From contig NZ_CP045324.1 of the NCBI RefSeq assembly GCF_009363275.1, positions 930,001-994,000 on the forward strand: 64,000 nt of DNA, given 5' to 3'. The stretch is from Marinobacter sp. THAF197a (GTDB lineage Bacteria > Pseudomonadota > Gammaproteobacteria > Pseudomonadales > Oleiphilaceae). Shown piece by piece: positions 25,815 to 34,910 of the stretch; the first letter of the stretch is position 1; each line of letters begins with the position of its first letter. The position numbers and the translations under genes were made by a program. The notes beneath the pieces are model-generated. The model was not told the DNA's origin, did no database searches, and saw only the letters and a list, made by a program, of their open reading frames with translations.

Positions 25815-25904
25815 TCTGGTATGTTAGCCGGATGAACTTTTGCTGAGTGGCGGTGTCGCATCACAAGGTTTCGAAATTACAAACACAGAAGGTAAGTTAA
25901 ACCG

Positions 25905-26639
25905 ATGAATCTGAATATTGTGGCCGTTGTGGCGGGTCTGGTGATGTCACTGACCTGGGTTTCCGGGGCGAGTGCTGCCGACACCGAGGATCAAATTGCC
26001 AAGCGCCTGATGGATGCGGTGCCTGGTCTGAAAGTGACCTCGGTGCGGGAGTCTGAGGCGGCAGGCCTTTACGAAGTGCAAAGCAACAATGGCGACACCA
26101 TTTACACCACGGCCGACGGTGTATACCTGCTGACCGGTGATCTGTTGAAGATTACCGACAACGGTATTGCCAACGTGTCAGAGGCGTCGCGGGCCGGGCA
26201 GCGGCAAGAGCAGATGGCGGCGTTTGCCGGCAAGGGTGTGATTACCTACCCGGCCAAGGGTGAGCAGAAGGCGGTGATTGATGTGTTTACCGACATTGAT
26301 TGCCCCTACTGCCGGAAAATGCACGATGAAGTGCCGCAGTTAAACGAATACGGTATCACCGTGAACTACTACGGTTTCCCCCGTTCTGGCCCGGGAACCC
26401 CATCATTCAGAAAGTATGAGTCGGTCTGGTGCGCCGAAGATCAGCGGGAAGCAATGGACGCCGCCAAGGGTGGCAAGTCTGTGGCCCAGAAAACCTGTGA
26501 TAACCCGGTTGAAGAACAGTACCGCCTGGGTGGTCAGGTAGGGGTCACCGGTACGCCGGCCATTCTTCTCGAAGACGGTAACATGGTCCGGGGCTACGTA
26601 CCTGCGCGAAACCTGGCCGAAGGTCTCGGGATTCTGTAA
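25905..26639 (+). CDS. dsbC: thiol:disulfide interchange protein DsbC
   Basis: 244 residues. Residues 1-24 form a signal peptide with cleavage after ASA, followed by the DsbC dimerisation domain (about 27-90) and a thioredoxin-fold domain. The active site reads DIDCPYCRKMH, that is CPYC where E. coli DsbC has CGYC. A second Cys pair (VWCAEDQ... KTCDNP) matches the structural disulfide of DsbC, and the cis-Pro loop is VTGTPAIL. It isomerises wrong disulfides in the periplasm and is kept reduced by DsbD. AAGGTAAG precedes the ATG. Confidence 0.93.
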   Translation: MNLNIVAVVAGLVMSLTWVSGASAADTEDQIAKRLMDAVPGLKVTSVRESEAAGLYEVQSNNGDTIYTTADGVYLLTGDLLKITDNGIANVSEASRAGQRQEQMAAFAGKGVITYPAKGEQKAVIDVFTDIDCPYCRKMHDEVPQLNEYGITVNYYGFPRSGPGTPSFRKYESVWCAEDQREAMDAAKGGKSVAQKTCDNPVEEQYRLGGQVGVTGTPAILLEDGNMVRGYVPARNLAEGLGIL

Positions 26640-26647
26640 TTTTCCCC

Positions 26648-26666
26648 GGAGCTGTCGCACAGCTCC
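26648..26666 (+). other. hairpin after dsbC
   Basis: GGAGCTGT / ACAGCTCC pairs over 8 bases with loop CGC, ten bases after the dsbC stop. No T tract follows, so it is a possible processing or stability hairpin rather than a standard terminator. Confidence 0.5.
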
Positions 26667-26691
26667 GACGTTTATCGTGTTAACTGCAACT

Positions 26692-26722
26692 GATTCGGGG
26701 CTTATTCAGAGGGCCCCGAATC
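26692..26722 (+). promoter_or_regulatory. perfect 10-bp inverted repeat just upstream of a -10-like box, before hom
   Basis: GATTCGGGGC (26692-26701) pairs perfectly with GCCCCGAATC (26713-26722) across an 11-base loop. TATACT at 26725-26730 follows almost at once. The element could be an operator over the hom promoter, or, in read-through RNA from dsbC, a hairpin; the absence of T residues argues against a terminator. Confidence 0.5.
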
Positions 26723-26782
26723 GGTATACTATTGCCCTTTGTTGCAATCCATCAGCACCCCATCGGGATCAGAGGTGAGAGC

Positions 26783-28084
26783 TTGAAAGACGTTAATGTC
26801 GGAATTTGCGGACTGGGAACCGTTGGCGGCGGTACATTCAATGTCCTGACTCGCAATGCCGCGATTATTGCGGGGCGTGCGGGCTGCAATATCCGGATTA
26901 CCCGGGTGGCCAGTCGCCATAGCCGGGATGACCTGGAGCTTGGCAGCGTTCCTTTCAGCACCGACATCTTCGATGTGGTGAATGATCCTGACATTGACAT
27001 AGTGGTTGAGCTGATTGGTGGCTATGATGCCGCCAAAGAGCTGGTACTGGCCGCGATTGCCCAGGGCAAGCATGTGGTTACCGCCAACAAGGCGCTGATT
27101 GCCGTGCACGGTAACGAGATTTTTGAGGCGGCCGAGAAAGCCGGCGTTGTTGTCGCCTACGAAGCCGGCGTTGCCGGTGGTATTCCGGTGATCAAGGCGG
27201 TGCGTGAAGGCCTGGCGGCCAACCGCATCGACACCATTGCCGGCATCATCAACGGCACAGGTAACTACATCCTGACCGAGATGCGCGCAGGTCGTGAATT
27301 TGGTGAAGTGCTTAAGGAAGCTCAGGCCCTGGGTTACGCAGAGGCAGACCCGACCTTCGATGTGGAAGGTATCGATGCAGCCCACAAGCTTACCATCCTT
27401 GCAGCGTCAGGTTTTGGCGTTCCGCTGCAGTTCGAGAAAGCCTACACCGAAGGCATTTCCGGCATTACGCCTTACGACATTTCCCATGCCGAGCTGCTCG
27501 GCTATCGGGTAAAGCACCTGGGTATTGCCCGTCGCCGTGATGACGGTATTGAATTGCGTGTCCACCCAACGCTGGTGCCGCAAAGTCACCTGATTGCCCA
27601 GGTGGATGGCGTGCTCAATGCGGTGCTGGTAGACGGCGACGCAGTAGGGCAGACCATGTACTACGGCCCCGGTGCCGGTGACGAGGCCACAGCATCTGCG
27701 GTGATCGCAGACATTGTTGACGTGGCCCGCGCGGTTGCCAGCAACAGTCAGCAGCGTGTTCCCTATCTGGGCTTCCGCCCGGAGGCTCTGGAAGACCTGT
27801 CGGTCCTGCCAATGGAAGATGTGCAGTCGGCTTACTACCTGCGTATTCAGGCCTTTGACCATCCGGGTGTGCTGGCCAAGATTGCCGCGATCCTGAGTGA
27901 GCATGGCATCAACATCGAATCGATCATGCAGAAAGAGTCCGAATTCAAGGATGGACGCATCCCGGTCATCATCCTGACCCACACGGTTCAGGAACGCCAG
28001 ATGAACCTGGCCATCGAGGAAATGGAAGCCCTGGCCGACATCGATGGCAAGGTTGTCCGTATTCGCGCTGAAAACTTTAACTGA
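26783..28084 (+). CDS. hom: homoserine dehydrogenase
   Basis: 433 residues: NAD(P)-binding domain opening with VNVGICGLGTVGGGTFNVL, catalytic domain with TANKALIA, EAGVAGGIPVIKA and GYAEADPTFDVEGIDAAHKL, and a C-terminal ACT domain (about 350-430; HPGVLAKIAAILSEHGINIESIMQKE) that commonly confers threonine feedback. It reduces aspartate semialdehyde to homoserine. The start is a TTG at 26783, supported by AGAGGTGAGAG directly upstream and by alignment with related proteins; a frame reaching 26732 is not used. Followed by thrC after 11 bases. Confidence 0.95.
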   Translation: MKDVNVGICGLGTVGGGTFNVLTRNAAIIAGRAGCNIRITRVASRHSRDDLELGSVPFSTDIFDVVNDPDIDIVVELIGGYDAAKELVLAAIAQGKHVVTANKALIAVHGNEIFEAAEKAGVVVAYEAGVAGGIPVIKAVREGLAANRIDTIAGIINGTGNYILTEMRAGREFGEVLKEAQALGYAEADPTFDVEGIDAAHKLTILAASGFGVPLQFEKAYTEGISGITPYDISHAELLGYRVKHLGIARRRDDGIELRVHPTLVPQSHLIAQVDGVLNAVLVDGDAVGQTMYYGPGAGDEATASAVIADIVDVARAVASNSQQRVPYLGFRPEALEDLSVLPMEDVQSAYYLRIQAFDHPGVLAKIAAILSEHGINIESIMQKESEFKDGRIPVIILTHTVQERQMNLAIEEMEALADIDGKVVRIRAENFN

Positions 28085-28095
28085 CAGGTACGCAC

Positions 28096-29496
28096 GTGAG
28101 ATACATCAGTACACGGGGTGAAGCGCCCGCTCTGGGCTTTGAAGACGTTCTTCTGACTGGCCTGGCCACAGACGGCGGCCTGTATGTGCCGGAATCACTG
28201 CCGCACTTCAGTGTGGAAGAAATCCGCAGCTGGCGTGGGCTCCCTTATGCAGAGCTGGCTTACAAGGTGATGTACCCGTTTGTCGAAGACGCCATTCCGG
28301 CGGATGATTTTCGCAAGATGCTGGGCGAAACCTACAGCGTATTCAGTCACCAGGCGGTCGCGCCCCTGGTGCAGCTGGACACCAATGAGTGGGTGATGGA
28401 ACTGTTCCGGGGCCCCACGCTGGCGTTCAAGGACTTTGCCCTGCAGCTGTTGGGTCGACTGCTGGATTACGTCCTCGAGAAGCGCAAGCAGCACGTGGTG
28501 ATCATGGGTGCCACCTCCGGTGACACCGGCTCTGCCGCCATCGAAGGGTGCCGCCGTTGCGAGCATGTGGATATCTTTATCCTGCATCCGTACCAGCGAG
28601 TATCGGAAGTACAGCGCCGGCAGATGACTACGGTGCAGGGTGACAACATCCATAACATCGCGGTCAAGGGGAACTTCGACGACTGCCAGCGCATGGTAAA
28701 AGAAAGCTTCGGCAACCAGTCATTCCTGGGTGGCAAAACCCAGTTGGCAGCGGTGAACTCCATCAACTGGGCGCGGATCATGGCCCAGATTGTTTACTAC
28801 TTCCAAGCGTCCCTGGCCCTGGGTGGCCCGGATCGTAGCATGGCGTTCTCGGTACCCACCGGTAACTTCGGTGACATTTTTGCCGGGTACCTGGCCAAGA
28901 AAATGGGCCTGCCGATTGCCCAGCTGGTGATTGCCACCAACCGGAACGACATCCTGCATCGCTTCATGAGCGGCAACAAGTATGAGCAGCATCAGCTGGA
29001 GCACACTTTGTCGCCGAGCATGGATATCATGGTGTCCAGCAACTTCGAGCGCCTGCTGTTCGACCTGCACGGCCGTGACGGTGCGGCGGTGAAAGATCTG
29101 CTGGAGCGGGCAGCCAAGGGTCCGGTCAGCATCGAAGACTACCGCTGGAAGCACGCCCGCAAGCTGTTCGACAGCGACGCAGTGGACGACAAAACCACCT
29201 GCGACACCATTCGGGACATCTACGAGAAGAACGAATACCTGCTGGACCCGCACACTGCCATCGGCGTGCGCGCTGCCCGCAACTGCCGCCGCGACAGCAC
29301 TGTGCCGATGATTACCCTGGGTACCGCCCACCCGGCCAAGTTCCCGGACGCCATCGCCGAGTCTGGCCTGGTTGTGAAGCCGCAACTGCCGGCCCACATG
29401 GCGGACCTGTTTGAGCGGGAAGAGCGCTACACCGTGCTGGATAACAACGTGTCCGAGGTGCAGGGCTTTATCGCCAAGCATTGGAAGAACGCCTGA
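28096..29496 (+). CDS. thrC: threonine synthase
   Basis: 466 residues beginning with GTG. It has the long-form ThrC start MRYISTRGEAP, the PLP-lysine motif GPTLAFKDFALQLLG, ATSGDTGSAAIEG and VPTGNFGDIFAGY. It converts O-phosphohomoserine to threonine. It is in the same operon as hom; thrB is not in the window. The recJ gene follows after six bases. Confidence 0.96.
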   Translation: MRYISTRGEAPALGFEDVLLTGLATDGGLYVPESLPHFSVEEIRSWRGLPYAELAYKVMYPFVEDAIPADDFRKMLGETYSVFSHQAVAPLVQLDTNEWVMELFRGPTLAFKDFALQLLGRLLDYVLEKRKQHVVIMGATSGDTGSAAIEGCRRCEHVDIFILHPYQRVSEVQRRQMTTVQGDNIHNIAVKGNFDDCQRMVKESFGNQSFLGGKTQLAAVNSINWARIMAQIVYYFQASLALGGPDRSMAFSVPTGNFGDIFAGYLAKKMGLPIAQLVIATNRNDILHRFMSGNKYEQHQLEHTLSPSMDIMVSSNFERLLFDLHGRDGAAVKDLLERAAKGPVSIEDYRWKHARKLFDSDAVDDKTTCDTIRDIYEKNEYLLDPHTAIGVRAARNCRRDSTVPMITLGTAHPAKFPDAIAESGLVVKPQLPAHMADLFEREERYTVLDNNVSEVQGFIAKHWKNA

Positions 29497-29502
29497 TCCG
29501 GC

Positions 29503-31236
29503 ATGACTCCTAAAAAAATCCTGCGTCGTCCCCAGCCGTCAGACGTGACGGGCTGGGGGCAAAATCTGCCCCCCATCCTTCGCCGCCTGTACGCCGCCCG
29601 AGGTGTGCATTCCGACGACCAGCTCCAGTACACCCTGAAACACCTGGCGTCGCCCATGCAGTTGCGTGGCATAGATCGCGCGGTTGAACTGCTGGCCGAG
29701 GCCGTTGCCCAGAAGCAGCGGGTGATGGTGCTGGGGGATTTCGATGCCGATGGCGCTACCAGCACTGCCGTCGCCATGCTCGGGCTGTCCATGCTCGGTG
29801 TTGCAGCCATTGATTTCCGGGTGCCCAGCCGCTTCTCCGATGGCTACGGCCTGACTCCGGGCATCATTCACCGGTTACAGGACGAAGGCGACCTGCCTGA
29901 TCTGATGGTGACCGTCGATAACGGTATTTCCGCCATCGAAGGCGTGCGCGCCGCCCGGGAACTGGGTATCAAGGTGGTCATTACCGACCACCACCTGGCC
30001 GGTGACGAACTGCCAGACGCCGACGCCATCGTTAACCCCAACCAGCCTGACTGTCCGTTCCTGAGCAAGAACGCCGCCGGTGTCGGCGTGATGTTCTACG
30101 TGCTCACCGCCCTGCGCAAGCACCTGCGGGACAACAATCTTTTGCCAGAATCGGAACCAAACCTTGGCAACCTGCTGGACCTGGTGGCCCTGGGTACTGT
30201 GGCAGACGTAGTGCCGCTGGATCACAACAACCGGATCTTTGTGGAGCAGGGCATCCGCCGCATTCGCAAGGGCGAAGCCCGACCGGGGATCCTGGCCCTG
30301 TTGGAAGTGGCGGGCCGTGACTATACCGAAATCAGCGCCACTGACCTCGGCTTCGTGGTTGGCCCGCGTCTGAACGCCGCCGGCCGGCTGGATGACATGA
30401 GCATCGGTATCGCCTGCCTGCTCGCCGACAGTCGCGATGAAGCCCTGCGCCTGGCTCGGGAGCTGGATAACTTCAACCGCGAACGTCGCACCATCGAAAA
30501 GGACATGAAAACACAGGCGCAGGACCTGCTTGCCTCCATGTCCCTGGACATTGAAGGCCTGCCCTGGGGCCTGGCCCTGTTCGACCAGGACTGGCACCAG
30601 GGCGTGATTGGCATCCTGGCCGCCAGAATCCGCGAACAGACTCATCGCCCCACCATCGCCTTCGCCCCCGATGATGACGGCGAACACCTCAAAGGTTCCG
30701 CCCGCTCCATCCCCGGCCTGCACATCCGCGATGCTCTGGCCGTGGTAGACGCGAAAAATCCAGGCCTGATGAAAAAATACGGCGGCCACGCCATGGCCGC
30801 CGGCATGACCATCGCCCGGGATGACCTGGAACGTTTTAGTAACGCCTTCGACCAGGCAGTGCGCGATACCCTGAAACCGGAAGACCTCGAAGCCGCCATC
30901 ACCACCGACGGCCCCCTGACACCGGATGAGCTAAACCTGGACACCGCCTACCTGCTCAAACGGGCCGGCCCCTGGGGGCAGCACTTCCCCGAACCGCTGT
31001 TTGATGGTGAATTCCGGGTAGTGAGCCAGCGGATTGTTGGCGAGAACCATTTGAAACTGGTACTTCAGCCGGTTGAGGGCGGGGGCATTATTGATGGCAT
31101 TGCCTTCAATACCGGGCCGGAAGTGCCGGACTTTACCCGGAGTGGCGCGCGGGTGGTTTATAAGCCGGATGCGAATACGTTTCGGGGGAGAACCAATCTT
31201 CAGCTGTTGGTGGATTATCTGGAGCCGTTAAGCTGA
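29503..31236 (+). CDS. recJ: single-stranded-DNA-specific 5'-3' exonuclease RecJ
   Basis: 577 residues. DHH phosphoesterase motifs are present: VLGDFDADGATSTAVAM, TVDNGISA, TDHHLAGDELPDADAIVNPNQ, and the DHHA1 region ending with KYGGHAMAAGMT, then an OB-like C-terminal domain. RecJ degrades single-stranded DNA in RecF-pathway recombination and mismatch repair. It follows thrC after only six bases, so is probably part of the hom-thrC transcript. Confidence 0.95.
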   Translation: MTPKKILRRPQPSDVTGWGQNLPPILRRLYAARGVHSDDQLQYTLKHLASPMQLRGIDRAVELLAEAVAQKQRVMVLGDFDADGATSTAVAMLGLSMLGVAAIDFRVPSRFSDGYGLTPGIIHRLQDEGDLPDLMVTVDNGISAIEGVRAARELGIKVVITDHHLAGDELPDADAIVNPNQPDCPFLSKNAAGVGVMFYVLTALRKHLRDNNLLPESEPNLGNLLDLVALGTVADVVPLDHNNRIFVEQGIRRIRKGEARPGILALLEVAGRDYTEISATDLGFVVGPRLNAAGRLDDMSIGIACLLADSRDEALRLARELDNFNRERRTIEKDMKTQAQDLLASMSLDIEGLPWGLALFDQDWHQGVIGILAARIREQTHRPTIAFAPDDDGEHLKGSARSIPGLHIRDALAVVDAKNPGLMKKYGGHAMAAGMTIARDDLERFSNAFDQAVRDTLKPEDLEAAITTDGPLTPDELNLDTAYLLKRAGPWGQHFPEPLFDGEFRVVSQRIVGENHLKLVLQPVEGGGIIDGIAFNTGPEVPDFTRSGARVVYKPDANTFRGRTNLQLLVDYLEPLS

Positions 31237-31267
31237 ATCTGTTGACTCCCCGAATCAAGCTAGGGCG

Positions 31268-31371
31268 CCGTGCGGGGTAGGGCTTTCCGAGAGTGTCGAA
31301 AACAGGGATGTTTTCGTCAAGCGTACAGGGATGTATTCACCGCGTCTCTCGGAAAGCCCTACCTCGCACGG
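31268..31371. repeat. intergenic palindromic element, copy 1 (conserved AGGGAT-loop core, 26-base arms)
   Basis: The outer arms, 31268-31293 and 31346-31371, are 26 bases each and pair at 25 positions plus one G-T wobble. Inside are two small hairpins with the same loop: CGAAAAC-AGGGAT-GTTTTCG (31297-31316) and TAC-AGGGAT-GTA, followed by TTCACCGCG. The core from AGCGTACAGGGA to GTATTCAC recurs in the element at 34911-35023, whose arms have a different sequence. It lies between recJ and prfB, 32 bases after recJ, and could act as an RNA structure or terminator-like element. Confidence 0.85.
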
Positions 31372-31471
31372 TGCTTACTCCAAGCCATGAATAGCTGATT
31401 TAACCCGTAAATTCCGGTAGAATCCGCCCTCTGTTTTTATCGCACCATTTTCCAAAGCGAGACAAGGTTTC

Positions 31472-32567
31472 ATGGAAATTAATCCCATAGTGACGAAGAT
31501 CAAAGAGCTTCGCGAGCGCACCGAAGCGCTGAGGGGGTATCTTTGACTACGATCAGCGAAGTGAACGACTGGTCGAAGTAGAACGGGAACTCGAGCTCCC
31601 CACCGTATGGGACGATCCCGAGCGAGCCCAGAACCTGGGTAAAGAACGCTCCGATCTTGAACTGATCGTCAAAACCATCGACAACCTCACCAACGGCCTG
31701 AGCGATGCCGAGAGTCTGCTCGACATGGCCGTGGAAGAGGATGATGAAGGCACCGTCGACGAAATTCAGGCCGACCTGGAAAGCCTCGATGGCGAGCTGG
31801 AAAAACTTGAATTCCGCCGCATGTTCTCCGGTGAAATGGACGCCAACAACGCCTATCTGGACATCCAGGCCGGCTCCGGCGGCACCGAAGCCCAGGACTG
31901 GGGCAACATGCTGCTTCGCATGTACCTGCGCTGGGCCGAGCGCCGTGGTTTCAAGGCCGAAATCGTCGAACTGCAGGAAGGTGAAGTGGCCGGCATCAAG
32001 AGCGCCACTATTCACATCCAGGGCGACTACGCCTACGGCTGGCTGCGTACGGAAACCGGCGTACACCGCCTGGTGCGCAAATCCCCGTTCGATTCCGGTA
32101 ACCGTCGCCACACCTCCTTCTCTTCCGTGTTTGTGTCCCCGGAAGTGGATGACAGCTTTGAAATCGAAATCAACCCGGCGGACTTGCGGGTCGATGTGTA
32201 CCGCGCATCCGGTGCCGGTGGTCAGCACGTTAACCGGACCGAATCCGCGGTGCGCCTGACCCACAACCCCACGGGCATTGTTGTTGCCTGCCAGGCTGGC
32301 CGAAGCCAGCACCAGAACAAAGACCAGGCCATGAAGCAGCTCAAGGCCAAGCTCTTTGAACTGGAAATGCAGAAGCGCAACGAAGAGAAACAGAAAGCCG
32401 AAGACTCCAAGTCTGACATCGGCTGGGGTAGCCAGATCCGTTCCTACGTGCTGGACGACAGCCGTATCAAGGACCTGCGCACCAAGGTGGAAACCAGCAA
32501 CACCCAGTCGGTGTTGGATGGCGACATCGACAAGTTTATTGAAGCCAGTCTGAAGATGGCGCTGTAA
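31472..32567 (+). CDS. prfB: peptide chain release factor 2 (programmed +1 frameshift)
   Basis: The ATG at 31472 opens a 24-codon frame that ends at an in-frame TGA (31544-31546); reading continues in the +1 frame from GAC at 31545 to the stop at 32567, for 364 residues in all. RF2 releases peptides at UGA and UAA codons. Downstream motifs are the codon-recognition SPF (in VRKSPFDSGNRRHTS) and the catalytic GGQ (in SGAGGQHVNRTESAVRL). The frameshift makes synthesis self-limiting: when RF2 is scarce the ribosome pauses at UGA and shifts. The gene is intact. lysS follows as in related genomes. Confidence 0.97.
31532..31547 (+). other. RF2 programmed frameshift site
   Basis: AGGGGGTATCTTTGAC contains the internal Shine-Dalgarno-like AGGGGG (31532-31537), the slippery CTT (31541-31543) and the in-frame TGA followed by C. 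To my recollection this is identical to the E. coli prfB shift site, three bases from the Shine-Dalgarno-like run to the slip codon. Confidence 0.97.
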
Positions 32568-32618
32568 CCAGCGCCGTTCACCCACACCCGGACAATCCCG
32601 ACTTCTTAGTGAGCCAAC

Positions 32619-34154
32619 ATGACTGAACACACCCAGAACGCTGCACAGCCCGAGGACAACAAGCTGATTGCCGAGCGCCGCGCCAAACTGGCAAACATGC
32701 GCGAGCAGGGCAATCCGTTCCCGAACGACTTCCGTCGCGATGCCACCGCTGCCGAGCTGCAGGAAAAATACGGTGACAAATCCAAGGAAGAGCTGGAGTC
32801 CCTGGGTATCAAAGTGGCGATTGCCGGCCGCATGATGCTCGACCGCAAGGCGTTCAAGGTGGTTCAGGATATGACGGGCCGTATCCAGATCTACGCCTCC
32901 AAGGATGTACAGAAAGACACCAAGCACTGGGACATGGGTGACATCGTGGGCGTGCGCGGTACTCTGTCGAAATCCGGCAAGGGCGACCTGTATGTCACCA
33001 TGGACGAGTACGTGCTGCTGACCAAGTCCCTGCGCCCGTTGCCGGAGAAGCACAAGGGCCTGACCGACACCGAAGCCCGCTACCGCCACCGGTACGTGGA
33101 CCTGATGGTGAACGAAGACAGCCGCCGCGTGTTCCACGCTCGCTCGAAGATCATCAACGCCATGCGCCAGTACTTCACCGACCGTGACTTCATGGAAGTG
33201 GAAACCCCCATGCTGCAGGTGATCCCCGGCGGCGCCACCGCACGTCCGTTTGTGACCCATCACAACGCCCTGGGCATCGACATGTACCTGCGGATTGCCC
33301 CGGAGCTGTTCCTCAAGCGCCTGGTGGTTGGTGGCTTTGAGCGAGTGTTCGAGATCAACCGCAACTTCCGTAACGAAGGGCTGTCCACCCGGCACAACCC
33401 CGAGTTCACCATGGTCGAGTTCTACCAGGCTTACGCCGACTACAACGACCTGATGGACCTGACCGAAGACATGCTGCGCACCATCGCCCAGAAAGTGCTG
33501 GGCACCACCACGGTGATCAACACCCGGGTGCTCAAGGACGGCAGCGAAGAAACCATCGAATACGATTTCGGCAAGCCGTTCGAGCGCCTGACCGTGGTTG
33601 ACGCCATCCTGCGCTACAACCCGGACATTACCCGCGAGCAGCTGGCAGACGACGCGCAGGCCCGTGCCGTGGCGAAGAACCTGGGTATCCATGTGAAAGA
33701 CATCTGGGGCCTGGGCAAGGTGCAGATCGAGATCTTCGAGGCGACGGCCGAGCACCGCCTGATGCAGCCAACCTTCATCACCGAATACCCGAAAGAGATC
33801 TCTCCACTGGCCCGCTGCAAAGACAGCGACCCGTTCGTGACCGAGCGCTTCGAGTTCTTCGTGGGTGGCCGCGAGATCGCCAACGGCTTCTCCGAGTTGA
33901 ACGATGCCGAAGACCAGGCCGAACGCTTCCAGGCCCAGGTGGCAGAGAAAGACGCCGGCGACGACGAAGCCATGTTCTACGACGACGACTACGTCATGGC
34001 CCTGGAATACGGCCTGCCGCCGACCGCCGGCGAGGGCATCGGTATCGACCGCCTGGCCATGCTGCTGACCAACTCACCGTCCATCCGCGACGTGATCCTG
34101 TTCCCGGCCATGCGCCCCGAGCACAAAGCCGAACAGAAACCGGAAAGCGAGTAA
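32619..34154 (+). CDS. lysS: lysyl-tRNA synthetase, class II
   Basis: 511 residues: an N-terminal OB-fold anticodon domain (about 60-165; KAFKVVQDMTGRIQIYASKD) and a class II catalytic core with motif 1 (FMEVETPMLQVIPGGATARPF), motif 2 (FEINRNFRNEGLSTRHNPEFTMVEFYQAYADY) and motif 3 (GEGIGIDRLAMLLT). It charges tRNA-Lys. Starts at the ATG at 32619 with a weak TGAG upstream. Followed four bases later by ung. Confidence 0.97.
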   Translation: MTEHTQNAAQPEDNKLIAERRAKLANMREQGNPFPNDFRRDATAAELQEKYGDKSKEELESLGIKVAIAGRMMLDRKAFKVVQDMTGRIQIYASKDVQKDTKHWDMGDIVGVRGTLSKSGKGDLYVTMDEYVLLTKSLRPLPEKHKGLTDTEARYRHRYVDLMVNEDSRRVFHARSKIINAMRQYFTDRDFMEVETPMLQVIPGGATARPFVTHHNALGIDMYLRIAPELFLKRLVVGGFERVFEINRNFRNEGLSTRHNPEFTMVEFYQAYADYNDLMDLTEDMLRTIAQKVLGTTTVINTRVLKDGSEETIEYDFGKPFERLTVVDAILRYNPDITREQLADDAQARAVAKNLGIHVKDIWGLGKVQIEIFEATAEHRLMQPTFITEYPKEISPLARCKDSDPFVTERFEFFVGGREIANGFSELNDAEDQAERFQAQVAEKDAGDDEAMFYDDDYVMALEYGLPPTAGEGIGIDRLAMLLTNSPSIRDVILFPAMRPEHKAEQKPESE

Positions 34155-34158
34155 GTCC

Positions 34159-34893
34159 ATGCACCCTGCCGAGGCACTGGCTCAACAACTGAAGCCCGGT
34201 CGCGGCTGGGACCAGTGGCTGGCGGACGAGTTCCGCCAGCCCTACATGCTGCAACTGGCCGAATTCCTGGCCGCCCAAGAGCAGGCGGGCAAAGTACTGT
34301 TCCCGGAGCAAAGACACTGCTTCAACGCCCTGAACAGCACCCCTCTGAACCAGGTCAAAGTCGTCATCCTCGGCCAGGACCCCTACCACGGCCCCGGCCA
34401 GGCCCACGGCCTCTGCTTCTCCGTCCGCCCGGGCGTGCCCACGCCGCCGTCCCTGGTGAACATCTTCAAAGAAATCGAAACCGACCTGGCCATCACCCCG
34501 CCAGACCACGGCTGCCTGCAACCCTGGGCAGAACAGGGCGTATTACTCCTGAACGCGGTGCTCACCGTCGAACAGGGCAACGCTGGTGCGCACCAGAACA
34601 AGGGATGGGAGACCTTCACCGACAAAGTGATCGAAACCATCAACCGGGAGCGGGAGGGCGTGGTGTTTCTGCTCTGGGGCAGCTACGCCAGGAAGAAAGG
34701 CCGGCACATTGATCGCAATCGCCATCTGGTTCTGGAAGGACCGCACCCGTCACCGCTGAGTGCTTATCGAGGTTTTTTTGGTTGTCAGCACTTCTCGCAA
34801 GCTAATGACTGGCTGCAAAGGCAGGGAATAGCTCAAGTCGATTGGTCACTGCCGGATAGATTTCAGCTTATCCAGAGATATGCGAAGAGCTGA
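34159..34893 (+). CDS. ung: uracil-DNA glycosylase, family 1
   Basis: 244 residues with the water-activating loop GQDPYHG (72-78, D74 catalytic), the uracil-binding pocket VLLLNAVLTVE and the DNA-intercalation loop HPSPLSAYRGFFGC. It removes uracil from DNA that arises by cytosine deamination or misincorporation. Directly follows lysS and is probably co-transcribed. The unusual palindromic element follows its end. Confidence 0.96.
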   Translation: MHPAEALAQQLKPGRGWDQWLADEFRQPYMLQLAEFLAAQEQAGKVLFPEQRHCFNALNSTPLNQVKVVILGQDPYHGPGQAHGLCFSVRPGVPTPPSLVNIFKEIETDLAITPPDHGCLQPWAEQGVLLLNAVLTVEQGNAGAHQNKGWETFTDKVIETINREREGVVFLLWGSYARKKGRHIDRNRHLVLEGPHPSPLSAYRGFFGCQHFSQANDWLQRQGIAQVDWSLPDRFQLIQRYAKS

Positions 34894-34910
34894 AGGCTCT
34901 CTGGTGAGTA

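Noticed and set aside
31472..32567. prfB seen as a frameshifted pseudogene
   Set aside because: The shift occurs at the canonical programmed site and the downstream frame is complete with SPF and GGQ motifs.
31500..33755. A 751-codon open frame on the minus strand across prfB and lysS
   Set aside because: It lies fully antisense to two well-recognised genes, its protein is compositionally odd (His, Val, Gln rich) and has no known fold. Such long antisense frames come from the high-GC codon pattern of the true genes.
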